From contig JAEORO010000061.1 in the NCBI GenBank assembly GCA_016840855.1, forward strand, positions 1 to 40,786: DNA of 40,786 nt, written 5' to 3'. The notes beneath the pieces were generated by a model. It was not told the DNA's origin. It was given only the letters and a program-made list of their open reading frames with translations, and ran no database searches. How positions within the stretch are numbered: position 1 is the stretch's first letter; each line of letters starts with the position of its first letter. The position numbers were made by a program, and so were the translations under genes. This document shows positions 6,664 through 15,053 of the stretch, piece by piece. The stretch is from Candidatus Thorarchaeota archaeon (GTDB taxonomy: Archaea > Asgardarchaeota > Thorarchaeia > Thorarchaeales > Thorarchaeaceae).

Positions 6664-8382
6664 ATGCCAAAGGAATCTCTAGAAAAAGAACTCGAACATA
6701 TCCTTAGAGAGGACTTGCTTGTTGCATGTCAATATTGGTCGATTGATGTAACAGGAAAGGATAGTGGATCTTCTTTGATCAAGATGCTTGCTGAGAAGAT
6801 GAAAATGCCAGAAGAAAGGACACGAGTCTTTGCAACCTTTTCTCCACTCGAGCGCGACCTTCTTGGAATATTAACTCTTAGTGGAGGTGCTATGAGCTAT
6901 GACAGACTTAAACCTTTTAGAAAAATATATAGCTATGGCCAGCTAAATCAAACTGAAAGAGACCTTAGAAAGAAAGGTATAATCATCAGACGAATGATGT
7001 CACGTTTGACTGAATTCGGAAGGGAAGTTGCTGAATTCAAAGTATTAGATTTCTTCATCCCGCATCTGAGAGACCTTTTTGAATCAAAGCCAGAACCTAC
7101 ACCAGAGGAACCAAAGAGGGCAAAGAATATCGAAAATGAACGAGATTCCCTACTCATAGATATGCTCCTTCTTGTGTCGTACCTAGCTAAGAAAGAAGTC
7201 CATTTAACAAGTGCCTGGGAATTTCCAAGGAGAGAGATTGATAATATCAAGGCATCAATGTCTAAATCTACTGATGAGCGTTTTGAGTTAGTACAAAAGA
7301 TGGCTCGGAAGATGGGAGCCTACGTTGTGGGAGAAGGAGATAGGGTTCAACCATCTAAGGTTGATCTACTCTTTGCAGGGGGATACCATAATGTTGCTCG
7401 TCGACTCCTGTTATCTCAGCTTGGTAGAACAAGAGCTATTTGGGCTACACCGGACCAACCTACAGAATACACCCTCAACTTGGCGATTTGTAGACTTAGA
7501 GAGAGTTCACCTGATGACTGGGTAAGTGTAGAAGAACTAAGAGATTGGATAAGGAGTGAGTTATTCATAGAGAAGCAGGAGTTGAAATGGATTCAGGTTG
7601 ATGATGACAGGGTTCAACTCTCACTTGAAACACCAATTCTCTTAGGATTAGTTGACGCAGCTTACAGAGGGAAAAAGCTCCTTGCAGTTAGACTAACAGA
7701 TGTAGGAGATATTGTGCTCAAAGGAATACCGCATGATAAAACACTGGGAAGAGACTCGTTCTTTGTTTTGCCTAACTTCGAAGTCACTGTCTTTAGTACA
7801 GAAATGGAGTACCATAAAATGTATCGTCTCATGTTGATCACAGAACCGGTTAAAACAGATGTAGTGAGTACATTCAAAATTACAGACAAATCCGTTTTCG
7901 ATGCAATAGAGATAGGTCTGCGTGAAGATGATATACTTGGCTTCCTTGAAAAGGAGAGCAGTAAACCTATTCCACAGAATGTCGTTAGATCAATAACTGA
8001 TTGGACATCACAGACTACATTTACAACAATAGCGGATGTCACACTCTTTGAGACCCAAAACGAACAAGACCTTGAAGATTTGATGTTGATACCAGATTTC
8101 ACAAGACAGATCGTTAGAAAAGTGGGGCCCACAGCAGTGATAGTATCTGGTAACATCGAGGAACTAAGTGCCAATCTTCGAAAGCATAAGTGCATGGTGC
8201 GACGAAAAACCAAAGATGAAGAAATTGACTCTTCGAAAGATTCCTCTGTTGCAGAACAATTCTTGCTCTATGGTGAAGATCAGGGAGTTGAGGATGTTCC
8301 CAATCAATGTGAGGGGTGTCCTGCAGTTCCATCATGTAATAAAGTCATTCGAAGACGGAGTCAGACAAAAAGGGGGGGGTGA
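6664..8382 (+). CDS. XPB/Ssl2 N-terminal-domain-type protein without helicase
   Basis: A 572-residue protein (584 if ATG 6628 is used; ATG 6664 gives the more natural MPKESLEKEL and fits the TATA position). Residues about 55-110 look like a winged helix (ERDLLGILTLSGG). About 360-505 match the XPB/Ssl2-like N-terminal helicase-associated domain (Helicase_C_3): FFVLPNFEVTV, then FKITDKSVFDAIEIGL, PIPQNVVRSITDW, and a final strand set. No Walker A or DEAH motif is present. The C-terminus has a cysteine cluster CEGCPAVPSC. Helicase-associated proteins of this type occur near XPB in some prokaryotes; a role in DNA repair or transcription is inferred, not shown. It overlaps the next gene by GTGA inside an eight-G run. 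Confidence 0.75.
   Translation: MPKESLEKELEHILREDLLVACQYWSIDVTGKDSGSSLIKMLAEKMKMPEERTRVFATFSPLERDLLGILTLSGGAMSYDRLKPFRKIYSYGQLNQTERDLRKKGIIIRRMMSRLTEFGREVAEFKVLDFFIPHLRDLFESKPEPTPEEPKRAKNIENERDSLLIDMLLLVSYLAKKEVHLTSAWEFPRREIDNIKASMSKSTDERFELVQKMARKMGAYVVGEGDRVQPSKVDLLFAGGYHNVARRLLLSQLGRTRAIWATPDQPTEYTLNLAICRLRESSPDDWVSVEELRDWIRSELFIEKQELKWIQVDDDRVQLSLETPILLGLVDAAYRGKKLLAVRLTDVGDIVLKGIPHDKTLGRDSFFVLPNFEVTVFSTEMEYHKMYRLMLITEPVKTDVVSTFKITDKSVFDAIEIGLREDDILGFLEKESSKPIPQNVVRSITDWTSQTTFTTIADVTLFETQNEQDLEDLMLIPDFTRQIVRKVGPTAVIVSGNIEELSANLRKHKCMVRRKTKDEEIDSSKDSSVAEQFLLYGEDQGVEDVPNQCEGCPAVPSCNKVIRRRSQTKRGG
8372..8379 (+). repeat. Homopolymeric G8 tract at a stop/start overlap
   Basis: Eight consecutive G at the 3' end of the XPB-NTD-like gene. 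The last G begins the GTG start of the next gene, and the TGA stop follows at 8380-8382. The tract may also serve as a purine-rich ribosome binding site. Confidence 0.85.
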
Positions 8383-9416
8383 ACCTGGATAGTCTCTTAC
8401 CCAAGGAATTGGCAGGTCATTTCTTTGGTGTAGGGAGCCTTGGAGAAAAGGACCCCGTAGTGCCTTTAGATTATGTGAAGAAACTCAAACTTCCTTATGC
8501 CTATAGTATACCTGCAAGACAAGAGGAAGATATGATAAGGCAATTTGCAGTTTTAGTGGAAGACTTTGAACAGCTAGGAACTTTCATTCTTGATGTGGAC
8601 ATTCACAGCTATCGAGAAATGACAAGCACTGATGAACCCCTCATGTTTGACAAAGAGCATGGACATAGTTCCTATCTCATGATAGATGGCTCCAGCTACT
8701 CATTCTTCAAGACGCAACAAACAGCACCAGCTACAATGTGTTTTAGTATCAGAGATAGTAATGGAAAGCAACATGTTACAAGAAATATGTTTTATTTTTT
8801 CCAGAAACTTATGATAAGAATAGCAAGAGGACAGGTTGAACACTTTAGACACGCTTGTGATAATCTAATACTTTGTCAAGATGATCCAGGATTAGGACAT
8901 GTGTTTGAAGCGATTATACAAGGAAAAGTGCTGGGACTGAGTCTAAATGAGATTGTTCAAAAAACTGATGACATCTATCCGGATTCGGTAATTCCTGCAT
9001 ATCATTATTGTGATGACTGGCGTCAACTTGTACTCGATGGGTGGTATCCACTCTGGGAGGGTAAACCAAAGTTGGTCCATATCGACGTGATTCGATATCT
9101 CCCAGAGATTGGAGAAGAACAGGCTGAGAAGATCAATTTGTTCATGAAACAAGGAGGAGGTCTTGCGCTCGGAGCGCTGCCTAATACGGATGACTCATAC
9201 TCTAAGCCAATCCTTGAAACGCTTCAATTCAATCTCTCTCAAAGTTTTCACTGCTTAAAGGATAGTGGTGTCGATTTGGGACTTTTGAAAAGGAACGCCA
9301 TGGTTTCAACTCAATGTGGTCTTTCAGGAGCAAGCCCAGAATTGTCAAGAAGAATTCATGAGGAGAGCTCTAAATTCAAAGAGATGTTTCTTCAAACTAT
9401 TGAATCCTCGACCTAG
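8379..9416 (+). CDS. MetE/UROD-superfamily-like zinc protein
   Basis: A 345-residue protein resembling the cobalamin-independent methionine synthase (MetE) C-terminal barrel/UROD superfamily. The visible MetE-like zinc ligand pattern is H209-x-C211 in YHYCDDW, an acidic residue in KLVHIDVIRY (D236, where MetE has Glu), GGLALGALPNTDD, and the distal cysteine in STQCGLSGASPE (C313, compare CGL in MetE). The N-terminal part also has FGVGSLGEKDP, like the entry of MetE-type barrels. The methyl donor and acceptor are unknown and it may not be methionine synthase. GTG start overlapping the upstream stop; no in-frame ATG before about codon 52, so the overlap start is favoured. Translational coupling with the upstream XPB-NTD-like protein is likely. 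Confidence 0.65.
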   Translation: MNLDSLLPKELAGHFFGVGSLGEKDPVVPLDYVKKLKLPYAYSIPARQEEDMIRQFAVLVEDFEQLGTFILDVDIHSYREMTSTDEPLMFDKEHGHSSYLMIDGSSYSFFKTQQTAPATMCFSIRDSNGKQHVTRNMFYFFQKLMIRIARGQVEHFRHACDNLILCQDDPGLGHVFEAIIQGKVLGLSLNEIVQKTDDIYPDSVIPAYHYCDDWRQLVLDGWYPLWEGKPKLVHIDVIRYLPEIGEEQAEKINLFMKQGGGLALGALPNTDDSYSKPILETLQFNLSQSFHCLKDSGVDLGLLKRNAMVSTQCGLSGASPELSRRIHEESSKFKEMFLQTIESST

Positions 9417-9439
9417 ATAGTATCTCTAGAACACTTTGA

Positions 9440-10288
9440 TTAGAATGGCCAAGGTGTTATTCTTGGAGGGATATGCGGCTGAATGAATCCAGGGAACCAG
9501 ATGTTCATCATAGGCAATAACGGAGTGAGTAAAACTGCGGCTGTAAACAGCAGAGCAAAGGTTAGCGTGTGGACTGAAGTTACATACGTGTAATATGGTC
9601 GAATGTATGAGTAGAATGCAAAAGCTGGAATCGATAGAGCAACCATCGCCATTATCTCAACAGAATCAAAGAAGAAAGGCATTGACATCGGCCAGAGAAA
9701 ATAGAAAATCCAAGTGATTTTCTCGCTTGATGTTTCATGATGTGCAATCTTATGAATACCATCCACGCCCTGTGCTAGGAAGAAAACTGGAATGAGGAGC
9801 CACCACTGGAGACCAACAAAAAACATTGGACCGGCATAGAAGAGAAGGTCACCTGCACTTTCAATTCGCTCCCAAAATGGATTCCTGCTGATAAATTCAG
9901 TCATCTCTGTCATATAGTATCCGAGCATTTGAAATGCAACTAGAATAGGCAATAGGACAAATGAAAATATGATCATAATCACTGCAGCTTTGGGGAGTTC
10001 GTTAATCTTACCTTCATGATAGTTATCTAATGGATAGATACCATGTAGAGTAAAAGCTGCAATGAATACCAACAACCCACTTGGAAGAAAATACAATGGC
10101 TGGAAGATATATTGGAAAATTCCAAACCCTTGATATACGTTCCCAACCAGAGGACTGAATGAAGAGTCCAAAATTGGAAGGAAATACCAAACTCCAAAAA
10201 CCACCAAGAGCTCAGGAATTAGCATCTTGAGCCTATAGTCTTGGATGAACTTCATTAATGCACTAGGTTCTGTGGCTTGTTCTCCCAT
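9440..10288 (-). CDS. Multi-pass membrane protein, last gene of a five-gene membrane operon
   Basis: A 282-residue very hydrophobic protein with about six to seven membrane helices (about residues 22-42, 58-80, 100-125, 150-172, 190-215, 235-262), aromatic-rich, with a HKIAHHETSS loop. No family is recognised. ATG preceded by GGTGAAATA. It lies 18 bases after the preceding small membrane gene and is convergent with the MetE-like gene (23 bases apart). The shared strand and short gaps suggest it is part of the same membrane complex or pathway as the four genes upstream. Confidence 0.75.
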   Translation of the reverse strand: MGEQATEPSALMKFIQDYRLKMLIPELLVVFGVWYFLPILDSSFSPLVGNVYQGFGIFQYIFQPLYFLPSGLLVFIAAFTLHGIYPLDNYHEGKINELPKAAVIMIIFSFVLLPILVAFQMLGYYMTEMTEFISRNPFWERIESAGDLLFYAGPMFFVGLQWWLLIPVFFLAQGVDGIHKIAHHETSSEKITWIFYFLWPMSMPFFFDSVEIMAMVALSIPAFAFYSYIRPYYTYVTSVHTLTFALLFTAAVLLTPLLPMMNIWFPGFIQPHIPPRITPWPF

Positions 10289-10306
10289 TATTTCACCGAT
10301 CCTCTA

Positions 10307-10600
10307 TTAGTTGAAAGTTGGTTTTCGTGAAGCCAAGTCGTCGTCTTCCTCACGAAGCTTGTGTTGGAATGGTCTTCCCTGACTATAGATATCTGGGTCC
10401 ATATCCTTGGTCTTGTTCATAATTGTGAAGAATCCACCAACTTGAATGATAATGGATACAATTGATATTAGGAAAACATCAGGAAAGTACTCATGAGAAA
10501 AGAGCTGAAAAAACCAAACAGTCGGGTATAGTACCACTTGGATTAGGATTCCAAGTATCAGTGCCAAAACCCATTTGTTTGTCCAATTTGATAAAGTCAT
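10307..10600 (-). CDS. Small two-helix membrane protein
   Basis: A 97-residue protein (106 if a TTG at 10627 is used). The ATG at 10600 (MTLSNWTNKW) is preferred because an AGGATG lies about nine bases upstream and the TTG has nothing comparable. Two membrane helices (about residues 9-33 and 40-62) are followed by a hydrophilic tail of about 35 residues with the acidic stretch REEDDDLASR. Function unknown; the size and position within the membrane operon suggest an accessory subunit. Confidence 0.7.
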   Translation of the reverse strand: MTLSNWTNKWVLALILGILIQVVLYPTVWFFQLFSHEYFPDVFLISIVSIIIQVGGFFTIMNKTKDMDPDIYSQGRPFQHKLREEDDDLASRKPTFN

Positions 10601-10675
10601 CCAACGCCGACATCCTGGTGGGTTCAATTCAGTTCCTGAGCCTGAAAGTCCAATAATTAAAGGTGTCTATGTTAT

Positions 10676-11641
10676 CTACTCACCTACATACTTGTCCTCT
10701 AATTCGGTAACTAGGAGTCTTGCTAGGTTTCTGAAGTCGCTCATTGAGATATGGGGGACACTACTTGTTCGTTCAGGAATATTGAAACGAGCAACAATCA
10801 CCATGACATCCTTATCCATTGAGTATTCTAGAAGAGCAGGATATTTGGTGCCTATTCGAAATCCATCTTCATGAGGTTTCACTCGTCCGCCTTTGTAAAT
10901 GGTTCCAACCAAATATGGATATGCAAAACCACTGTGTGAAACCTGGACTTGGATTTGGACTGTTTCAGGAAGATTCTGGACGTACGCTTTCACTTCAGAA
11001 TCGAGAAGGGTCTGCACTCCACCTCGTACTCCAAGCTCTACGTTCATTCCTGCCCTGACTCCAGGTACAAGTGCTAGTTCGCGAGCAAAATTATAAACAT
11101 CTCCTTTCAACGGTCGTTTGAAGAATTCTTGGGCATCAATTGACGGTATTCTGAAACCCAAGACGAACCCAACGACTGAAACAATGCTGTTTTCAAGAGT
11201 GATGAACAGAATGGGATCTAGGTTTGGACTGAGAAGAACTGTGTTCCATGTCTGGGATAGTAGAATTAGACCACCAAGAATTAGGATAAAGAGGAGGGAG
11301 CAAAAACAACTCATCCAGTCACCCGGGTGTGAAAAGAACTCTCCATACGCATCCTCATACTCCTCAACCATATTCTCATAATCACCAAAACTTACCCATG
11401 TCTTTTTCTTCTCCCATTTACCAGGGATATAATCGATAGCCTTCTTCGAACCGCCACCAAATGTTAATGAAATAAGGAAAAGAACTGCAGGCATTCCCAC
11501 AAACACTGCAAGCTTGTAGAAGCTGTTAGGGTTCATATAGTTTACAACAATTCCAACGGCTGTGTACAGAACCGCGAAAATAACAAATGCTCGGTTCACA
11601 CTTCCTTGTCGACTATAATCAATGATTGTTTCTTCATTCAA
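10676..11641 (-). CDS. Four-helix membrane protein, triplicated family member 3
   Basis: A 321-residue protein. Two membrane helices near residues 18-36 and 42-62, a cytoplasmic-type loop with WVSFGDYENMVEEYEDAYG, two more helices near 112-131 and 145-163, then a soluble C-terminal domain of about 155 residues. The architecture and the loop motif (W, then D-Y-x-x-M-V/M-x-x-Y-x-x-x-Y) recur in the two upstream genes. The C-terminal domain has an alternating pattern (VQIQVQVSHSGFAYPYLV) suggesting beta strands. TTG start at 11641 with GAGGGAT upstream. Function not recognised. Confidence 0.75.
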   Translation of the reverse strand: MNEETIIDYSRQGSVNRAFVIFAVLYTAVGIVVNYMNPNSFYKLAVFVGMPAVLFLISLTFGGGSKKAIDYIPGKWEKKKTWVSFGDYENMVEEYEDAYGEFFSHPGDWMSCFCSLLFILILGGLILLSQTWNTVLLSPNLDPILFITLENSIVSVVGFVLGFRIPSIDAQEFFKRPLKGDVYNFARELALVPGVRAGMNVELGVRGGVQTLLDSEVKAYVQNLPETVQIQVQVSHSGFAYPYLVGTIYKGGRVKPHEDGFRIGTKYPALLEYSMDKDVMVIVARFNIPERTSSVPHISMSDFRNLARLLVTELEDKYVGE

Positions 11642-11687
11642 TCCAAACTATCCCTCATCAAATTCAAAGCTTGGGTAGTGATAAGCT

Positions 11688-12635
11688 CTACGATAATTTA
11701 TGATTGTGAGCGTTATCTTGACGTTTCAAATAGTATGCTACCTCTTCAAGGACCTCATTTAAGATTTCATCCGCACCCTTTGAGGAGATATATGTCTGAA
11801 GGGTTTTGTGGACTATTTGTGTAAGCTTTTTGAGAGATGGCACTCCAACATGTTCATCGATCACACGAGATCCATCAGAATCATCTAGAGTGATTGTTGC
11901 TAAAGTTTTCTGAGGATGACCAGATTCATCCAGGACACACTTTATCTTTGAAACACTCTCTATACCTTCAATTCGAGAAATTGGACATACATCGCGAATC
12001 GTGTAGTACCCTCCAGATTCGCCTAGTAACAAATTTACTCCACTCCATGAGATGCCAGGAGTCTTTTCCATTAATTCAATCCATGGGCGCAAGATCCCAC
12101 CAGAAACAATTGGAAAATAAGAAGTAGCTTCATTCGGAATAAGCTTGAACATTATTGATGAACATATGAGACCAAACATGAGAACAAGGAAACCAAAAAT
12201 AAGTGGAGAAGCAGCGATTAGAAAGATGTTCGCCCTCATTAGTGGAAAAGGAATGGCTATAGCTATTGCTGATAGAAGAATTGCTAGAAAAATTTGGTAG
12301 TAATCCACAATTGAGAGAAAACTCCGATATTGACTTCGATACTGCTTCATCATAGCTTCATATTCGGATAAGGACACATCTCTCTCTCTGAAACTCCATT
12401 CGGGCTCGCTAAATCTTATCCGAGTCTTCATTCTCCATGCAACTACTGTGATACAGGGAATAATACTGACTAGAGCAAACATAGCCCACGCAATCCATGC
12501 AAATGGCGTTTCATACAACGGAAGTAGCTGCACTTGAGCAATCTCAAAACTCATGAAAGACCATATAATGAGAATTATGAAAATCAGAATTTGGTAACTT
12601 AGAAGTGATCCAGTTGTAACGGGACCTTCATCCAA
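11688..12635 (-). CDS. Four-helix membrane protein, triplicated family member 2
   Basis: A 315-residue protein with helices near residues 12-33, 45-68, 115-133 and 137-160, the loop motif WSFRERDVSLSEYEAMMKQY, and a soluble C-terminal domain of about 150 residues containing ATITLDDSDGSRVIDEHVG. Starts at TTG 12635 (not at the overlapping out-of-frame ATG), with AGAGGG five bases away; only two bases separate it from the stop of the upstream gene, so translation is probably coupled. Its C-terminal domain has diverged strongly from its neighbours. Function unknown. Confidence 0.75.
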   Translation of the reverse strand: MDEGPVTTGSLLSYQILIFIILIIWSFMSFEIAQVQLLPLYETPFAWIAWAMFALVSIIPCITVVAWRMKTRIRFSEPEWSFRERDVSLSEYEAMMKQYRSQYRSFLSIVDYYQIFLAILLSAIAIAIPFPLMRANIFLIAASPLIFGFLVLMFGLICSSIMFKLIPNEATSYFPIVSGGILRPWIELMEKTPGISWSGVNLLLGESGGYYTIRDVCPISRIEGIESVSKIKCVLDESGHPQKTLATITLDDSDGSRVIDEHVGVPSLKKLTQIVHKTLQTYISSKGADEILNEVLEEVAYYLKRQDNAHNHKLS

Positions 12636-12637
12636 TT

Positions 12638-13651
12638 TTATCCCTCTGAATAGTTGACCTCAAGCGATTTCAGAATATCGAAAAGTTGTTCGTTCTTACC
12701 CCGAGTCTTTATCCACTCAAGGATAACGATAGCCACTGCATTTTGAAAAACTGCGGAAATGTCCTTCACGCCTGGATGTTTCACCTTGGATTCTACTGGT
12801 AGTCTAACATAGTATCCTTTTTCATCTGTGCCTATGAATTTCCTAAAATTACGATCTGTTGATACCCACCACCAAACAACTTGTGGATTGTTTTCGTATT
12901 CGTGAAGTCTGCAGAGTACGCGATTAACAGCATGAAGTTCTTCTGACCATGATTCGATATATGCATCCTTTTCAATTCCAGAGATTCGGGAAACTACCCT
13001 TGGACTCTCATATATCTCATAGCCATCTACTTCGCCTTTATCAAATACTACACGAATATAGGATAATCCCGGTACTTTTTCTTGAGATTTAGCTAAGGTA
13101 ATTGCTTCTCTTGCTAATAGAATGTCAAAATCAACAGATGCCTCATTTGATGCTGCAAGTAATGCACCGATTGATGCTACAATATATACTACTGAGAGTG
13201 CAAGCGCAAAGATCCAAACTTCAAGTCCACCCAAATTTGGACTTTCAATGAAGACAAAAACAGGTAAGCCGGCCATGAACAAGAGGAGCCCAATAGGGAT
13301 AAAGAACGTCCAGTAGCTACTCATCGACACTAATCGCCAGTATTTGCGGTTGTGAGTCTTGACAAGGGTTTTCGCATCATCAATTGTCATCTGAACAGGC
13401 TTTAGAGTCCAAGTGGGATCTGTGTACATAATTGCGGACTTCTTTCCATACCACCCAATATAGAATCCAAGAGCTGTGACTATTACCGGAAGGCAAATGA
13501 AAAATAACAGAATCGATCCCCAATCCCAGGTTGATGAAGGGAGGTATAGGTCTGCGACAAAGTAGCCTATAACGAATAGCAGAAGTGTACCAAGAAATAT
13601 GGATGCATAAATCTTTGTCAAAGACTTGTAGGTAATGATGCGCTCTGCCAT
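12638..13651 (-). CDS. Four-helix membrane protein, triplicated family member 1 (operon head)
   Basis: A 337-residue protein with helices near residues 12-34, 44-68, 113-135 and 143-167, a loop between pairs with WTLKPVQMTIDDAKTLVKTH, and a soluble domain from about 168. That domain contains GLSYIRVVFDKGEVDGYEIY and WWWVSTDRNFRKFIGTDEKG, which look like beta hairpins. ATG with GGCGGAG upstream at five bases. First gene of the minus-strand run that ends at 9440, divergent from the peroxiredoxin genes. No named family is recognised. Confidence 0.75.
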   Translation of the reverse strand: MAERIITYKSLTKIYASIFLGTLLLFVIGYFVADLYLPSSTWDWGSILLFFICLPVIVTALGFYIGWYGKKSAIMYTDPTWTLKPVQMTIDDAKTLVKTHNRKYWRLVSMSSYWTFFIPIGLLLFMAGLPVFVFIESPNLGGLEVWIFALALSVVYIVASIGALLAASNEASVDFDILLAREAITLAKSQEKVPGLSYIRVVFDKGEVDGYEIYESPRVVSRISGIEKDAYIESWSEELHAVNRVLCRLHEYENNPQVVWWWVSTDRNFRKFIGTDEKGYYVRLPVESKVKHPGVKDISAVFQNAVAIVILEWIKTRGKNEQLFDILKSLEVNYSEG

Positions 13652-13728
13652 CTTGACTCCGCCTAGAACAATTGGCTCTTTGTCATTTGCTCTTTAAGGA
13701 TTGCTGATGATTCAGGTGACATGCAAAT

Positions 13729-13736
13729 ATTTATAA
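13729..13736 (+). promoter_or_regulatory. TATA-like box of the peroxiredoxin operon
   Basis: ATTTATAA, about 60 bases upstream of the TTG start and ribosome binding site at 13781-13789. Initiation about 25 bases on (near 13758) leaves a short leader and excludes the longer frame beginning at 13721. Confidence 0.45.
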
Positions 13737-13795
13737 CACGAACCCCAATTGATGTATTAATTATTGTTAATTTTTCACAAGGAGATGAGAATTCA

Positions 13796-14278
13796 TTGAT
13801 TAAAATAGGTGACAAAGCACCAGATTTTACTACAACAACAGAAAGTGGGGAAAAATTCAAGCTAAGCAGTTACAAGGGAAAGAAAGTCTTTCTATACTTC
13901 TACCCAAAGGACAATACTCCTGGTTGTCAAGCTGAAGCGTGTTCTATTCGTGATAATTATCATGTATTTGAAAAATCAGACGTCCCCGTCTTTGGTGTTA
14001 GTGGTGGAACAGAGAAATCACATAAAAGCTTCAAAGAGAAGAACAATCTGCCATTCCCCCTACTTATGGATGAGGAATTTAAGATTGCCAAGCTATATGA
14101 TGTATACAAAAAGAAGAGCATGTATGGCAAAGAGTACATGGGTATTGAACGAACAACTTTCCTCATAGATGAGAAAGGAAAAATTGAGGGAATCTTTGGT
14201 GGCCCAGAAGGAATCGAGAAGGTCAAGACCAAGGACCATGCGGACCAGGTCATCAAGTTCTGGAACCTCAAGCTGTAG
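13796..14278 (+). CDS. bcp: Bcp/PrxQ-type peroxiredoxin, first of a tandem pair
   Basis: A 160-residue thiol peroxidase reducing hydrogen peroxide and organic peroxides in the cytoplasm. The family motif DNTPGCQAEACSIRD holds the peroxidatic Cys44 and, five residues on, the resolving Cys49 typical of atypical 2-Cys Bcp enzymes; FYPKD precedes it and FGVSGG and ERTTFLID follow. The frame is open back to 13721, but the natural N-terminus IKIGDKAPDF begins at a TTG at 13796, preceded by GGAGATGAG, and a TATA-like box lies within the longer version. The next gene, 11 bases on, is a paralog, so they form an operon. Confidence 0.92.
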   Translation: MIKIGDKAPDFTTTTESGEKFKLSSYKGKKVFLYFYPKDNTPGCQAEACSIRDNYHVFEKSDVPVFGVSGGTEKSHKSFKEKNNLPFPLLMDEEFKIAKLYDVYKKKSMYGKEYMGIERTTFLIDEKGKIEGIFGGPEGIEKVKTKDHADQVIKFWNLKL

Positions 14279-14289
14279 AGGAATCTGCA

Positions 14290-14763
14290 ATGTTGGAGGT
14301 AGGCGACGAAGCTCCAGACTTCGAAACAGAAGACGACACAGGTAAGAAGTTCAAACTGAGTGACTTTAAAGGACAAAAACTAGTCCTCTATTTCTATCCT
14401 AAAGACTTCACACCCGGATGCACAGCAGAAGCTTGTTCGATTCGAGATAGCTATCAGCTCTTTGAAGGATCAGGAATACCTATTTTTGGAATCTCAGGTG
14501 GTTCAGCTGGGTTACATCGAAAGTTTAGAGAGAAGTATGAACTGCCTTTCAACATCCTAATGGATGAGGATCTTAGCATTGCAAGACTCTATGATGCCTA
14601 TAGTAGATTGGACATCCTTGGAATGGGAGTGAAACGGATTACATACTTAGTTGGTGAAGATGGTAAGATAGAAGCTATCTTTGGCGGTTCAGAAGGGTTA
14701 GAGAAAGTCAAATCAAGTCAACATGCAGATCAAATTGCAAACTATTGGGGTTTAAAGCTATAG
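14290..14763 (+). CDS. bcp: Bcp/PrxQ-type peroxiredoxin, second of a tandem pair
   Basis: A 157-residue paralog of the preceding gene, aligned with it almost without gaps. DFTPGCTAEACSIRD carries Cys44 (peroxidatic) and Cys49 (resolving); FGISGG and KRITYLVG are conserved. ATG start with AGAGGAA upstream. The two copies differ through most of the region after residue 90, so they may differ in peroxide or reductant preference; that is inference. The thioredoxin-like reductant is not encoded nearby. Confidence 0.92.
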   Translation: MLEVGDEAPDFETEDDTGKKFKLSDFKGQKLVLYFYPKDFTPGCTAEACSIRDSYQLFEGSGIPIFGISGGSAGLHRKFREKYELPFNILMDEDLSIARLYDAYSRLDILGMGVKRITYLVGEDGKIEAIFGGSEGLEKVKSSQHADQIANYWGLKL

Positions 14764-14980
14764 GATTGTCATTCAGTCTTACTCGGTTTTCCAATGTATT
14801 TCTTATACACTGGCGGCTTTGTACTCTAGTCTAGTCTGTGCGCTCACAGTTTAACACGTTCATACTTGGTCGTACTATGAAATTCATCACTGACTCCGAG
14901 CCTACGGATCCATAGACTATTTATTTTATCAATGCAGTGATGTGGTTTCTCGTTTTCACCAGAAAGCATAGACTTTAATC

Positions 14981-15047
14981 GGGGCTTTGAGCAGCCCCAA
15001 CTCGCTTGACGGGCAAATATAGCTCGTCTGTATGAGACAAAGGGGCT
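14981..15047 (+). promoter_or_regulatory. Malic enzyme leader with competing hairpin pairings
   Basis: AGCCCC (14993-14998) can pair with GGGGCT at 14981-14986 (six-base loop) or with an identical GGGGCT at 15042-15047, which is also the probable ribosome binding site (AAAGGGG) seven bases before the ATG. Upstream, CTATTTATTTTA near 14917-14928 is a possible TATA element, giving a leader of about 100 bases. Regulation is inferred; no known riboswitch class was recognised. Confidence 0.4.
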
Positions 15048-15053
15048 CACATA

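Noticed and set aside
7662..8213. 183-residue frame opposite the XPB-NTD-like gene
   Set aside because: Shadow of the recognised domain; no start signals and Ser/Leu/Ile-rich antisense composition.
13721..13795. Longer N-terminus for the first peroxiredoxin
   Set aside because: It adds 25 residues not found in Bcp proteins and spans the probable TATA box; TTG 13796 has a good ribosome binding site.
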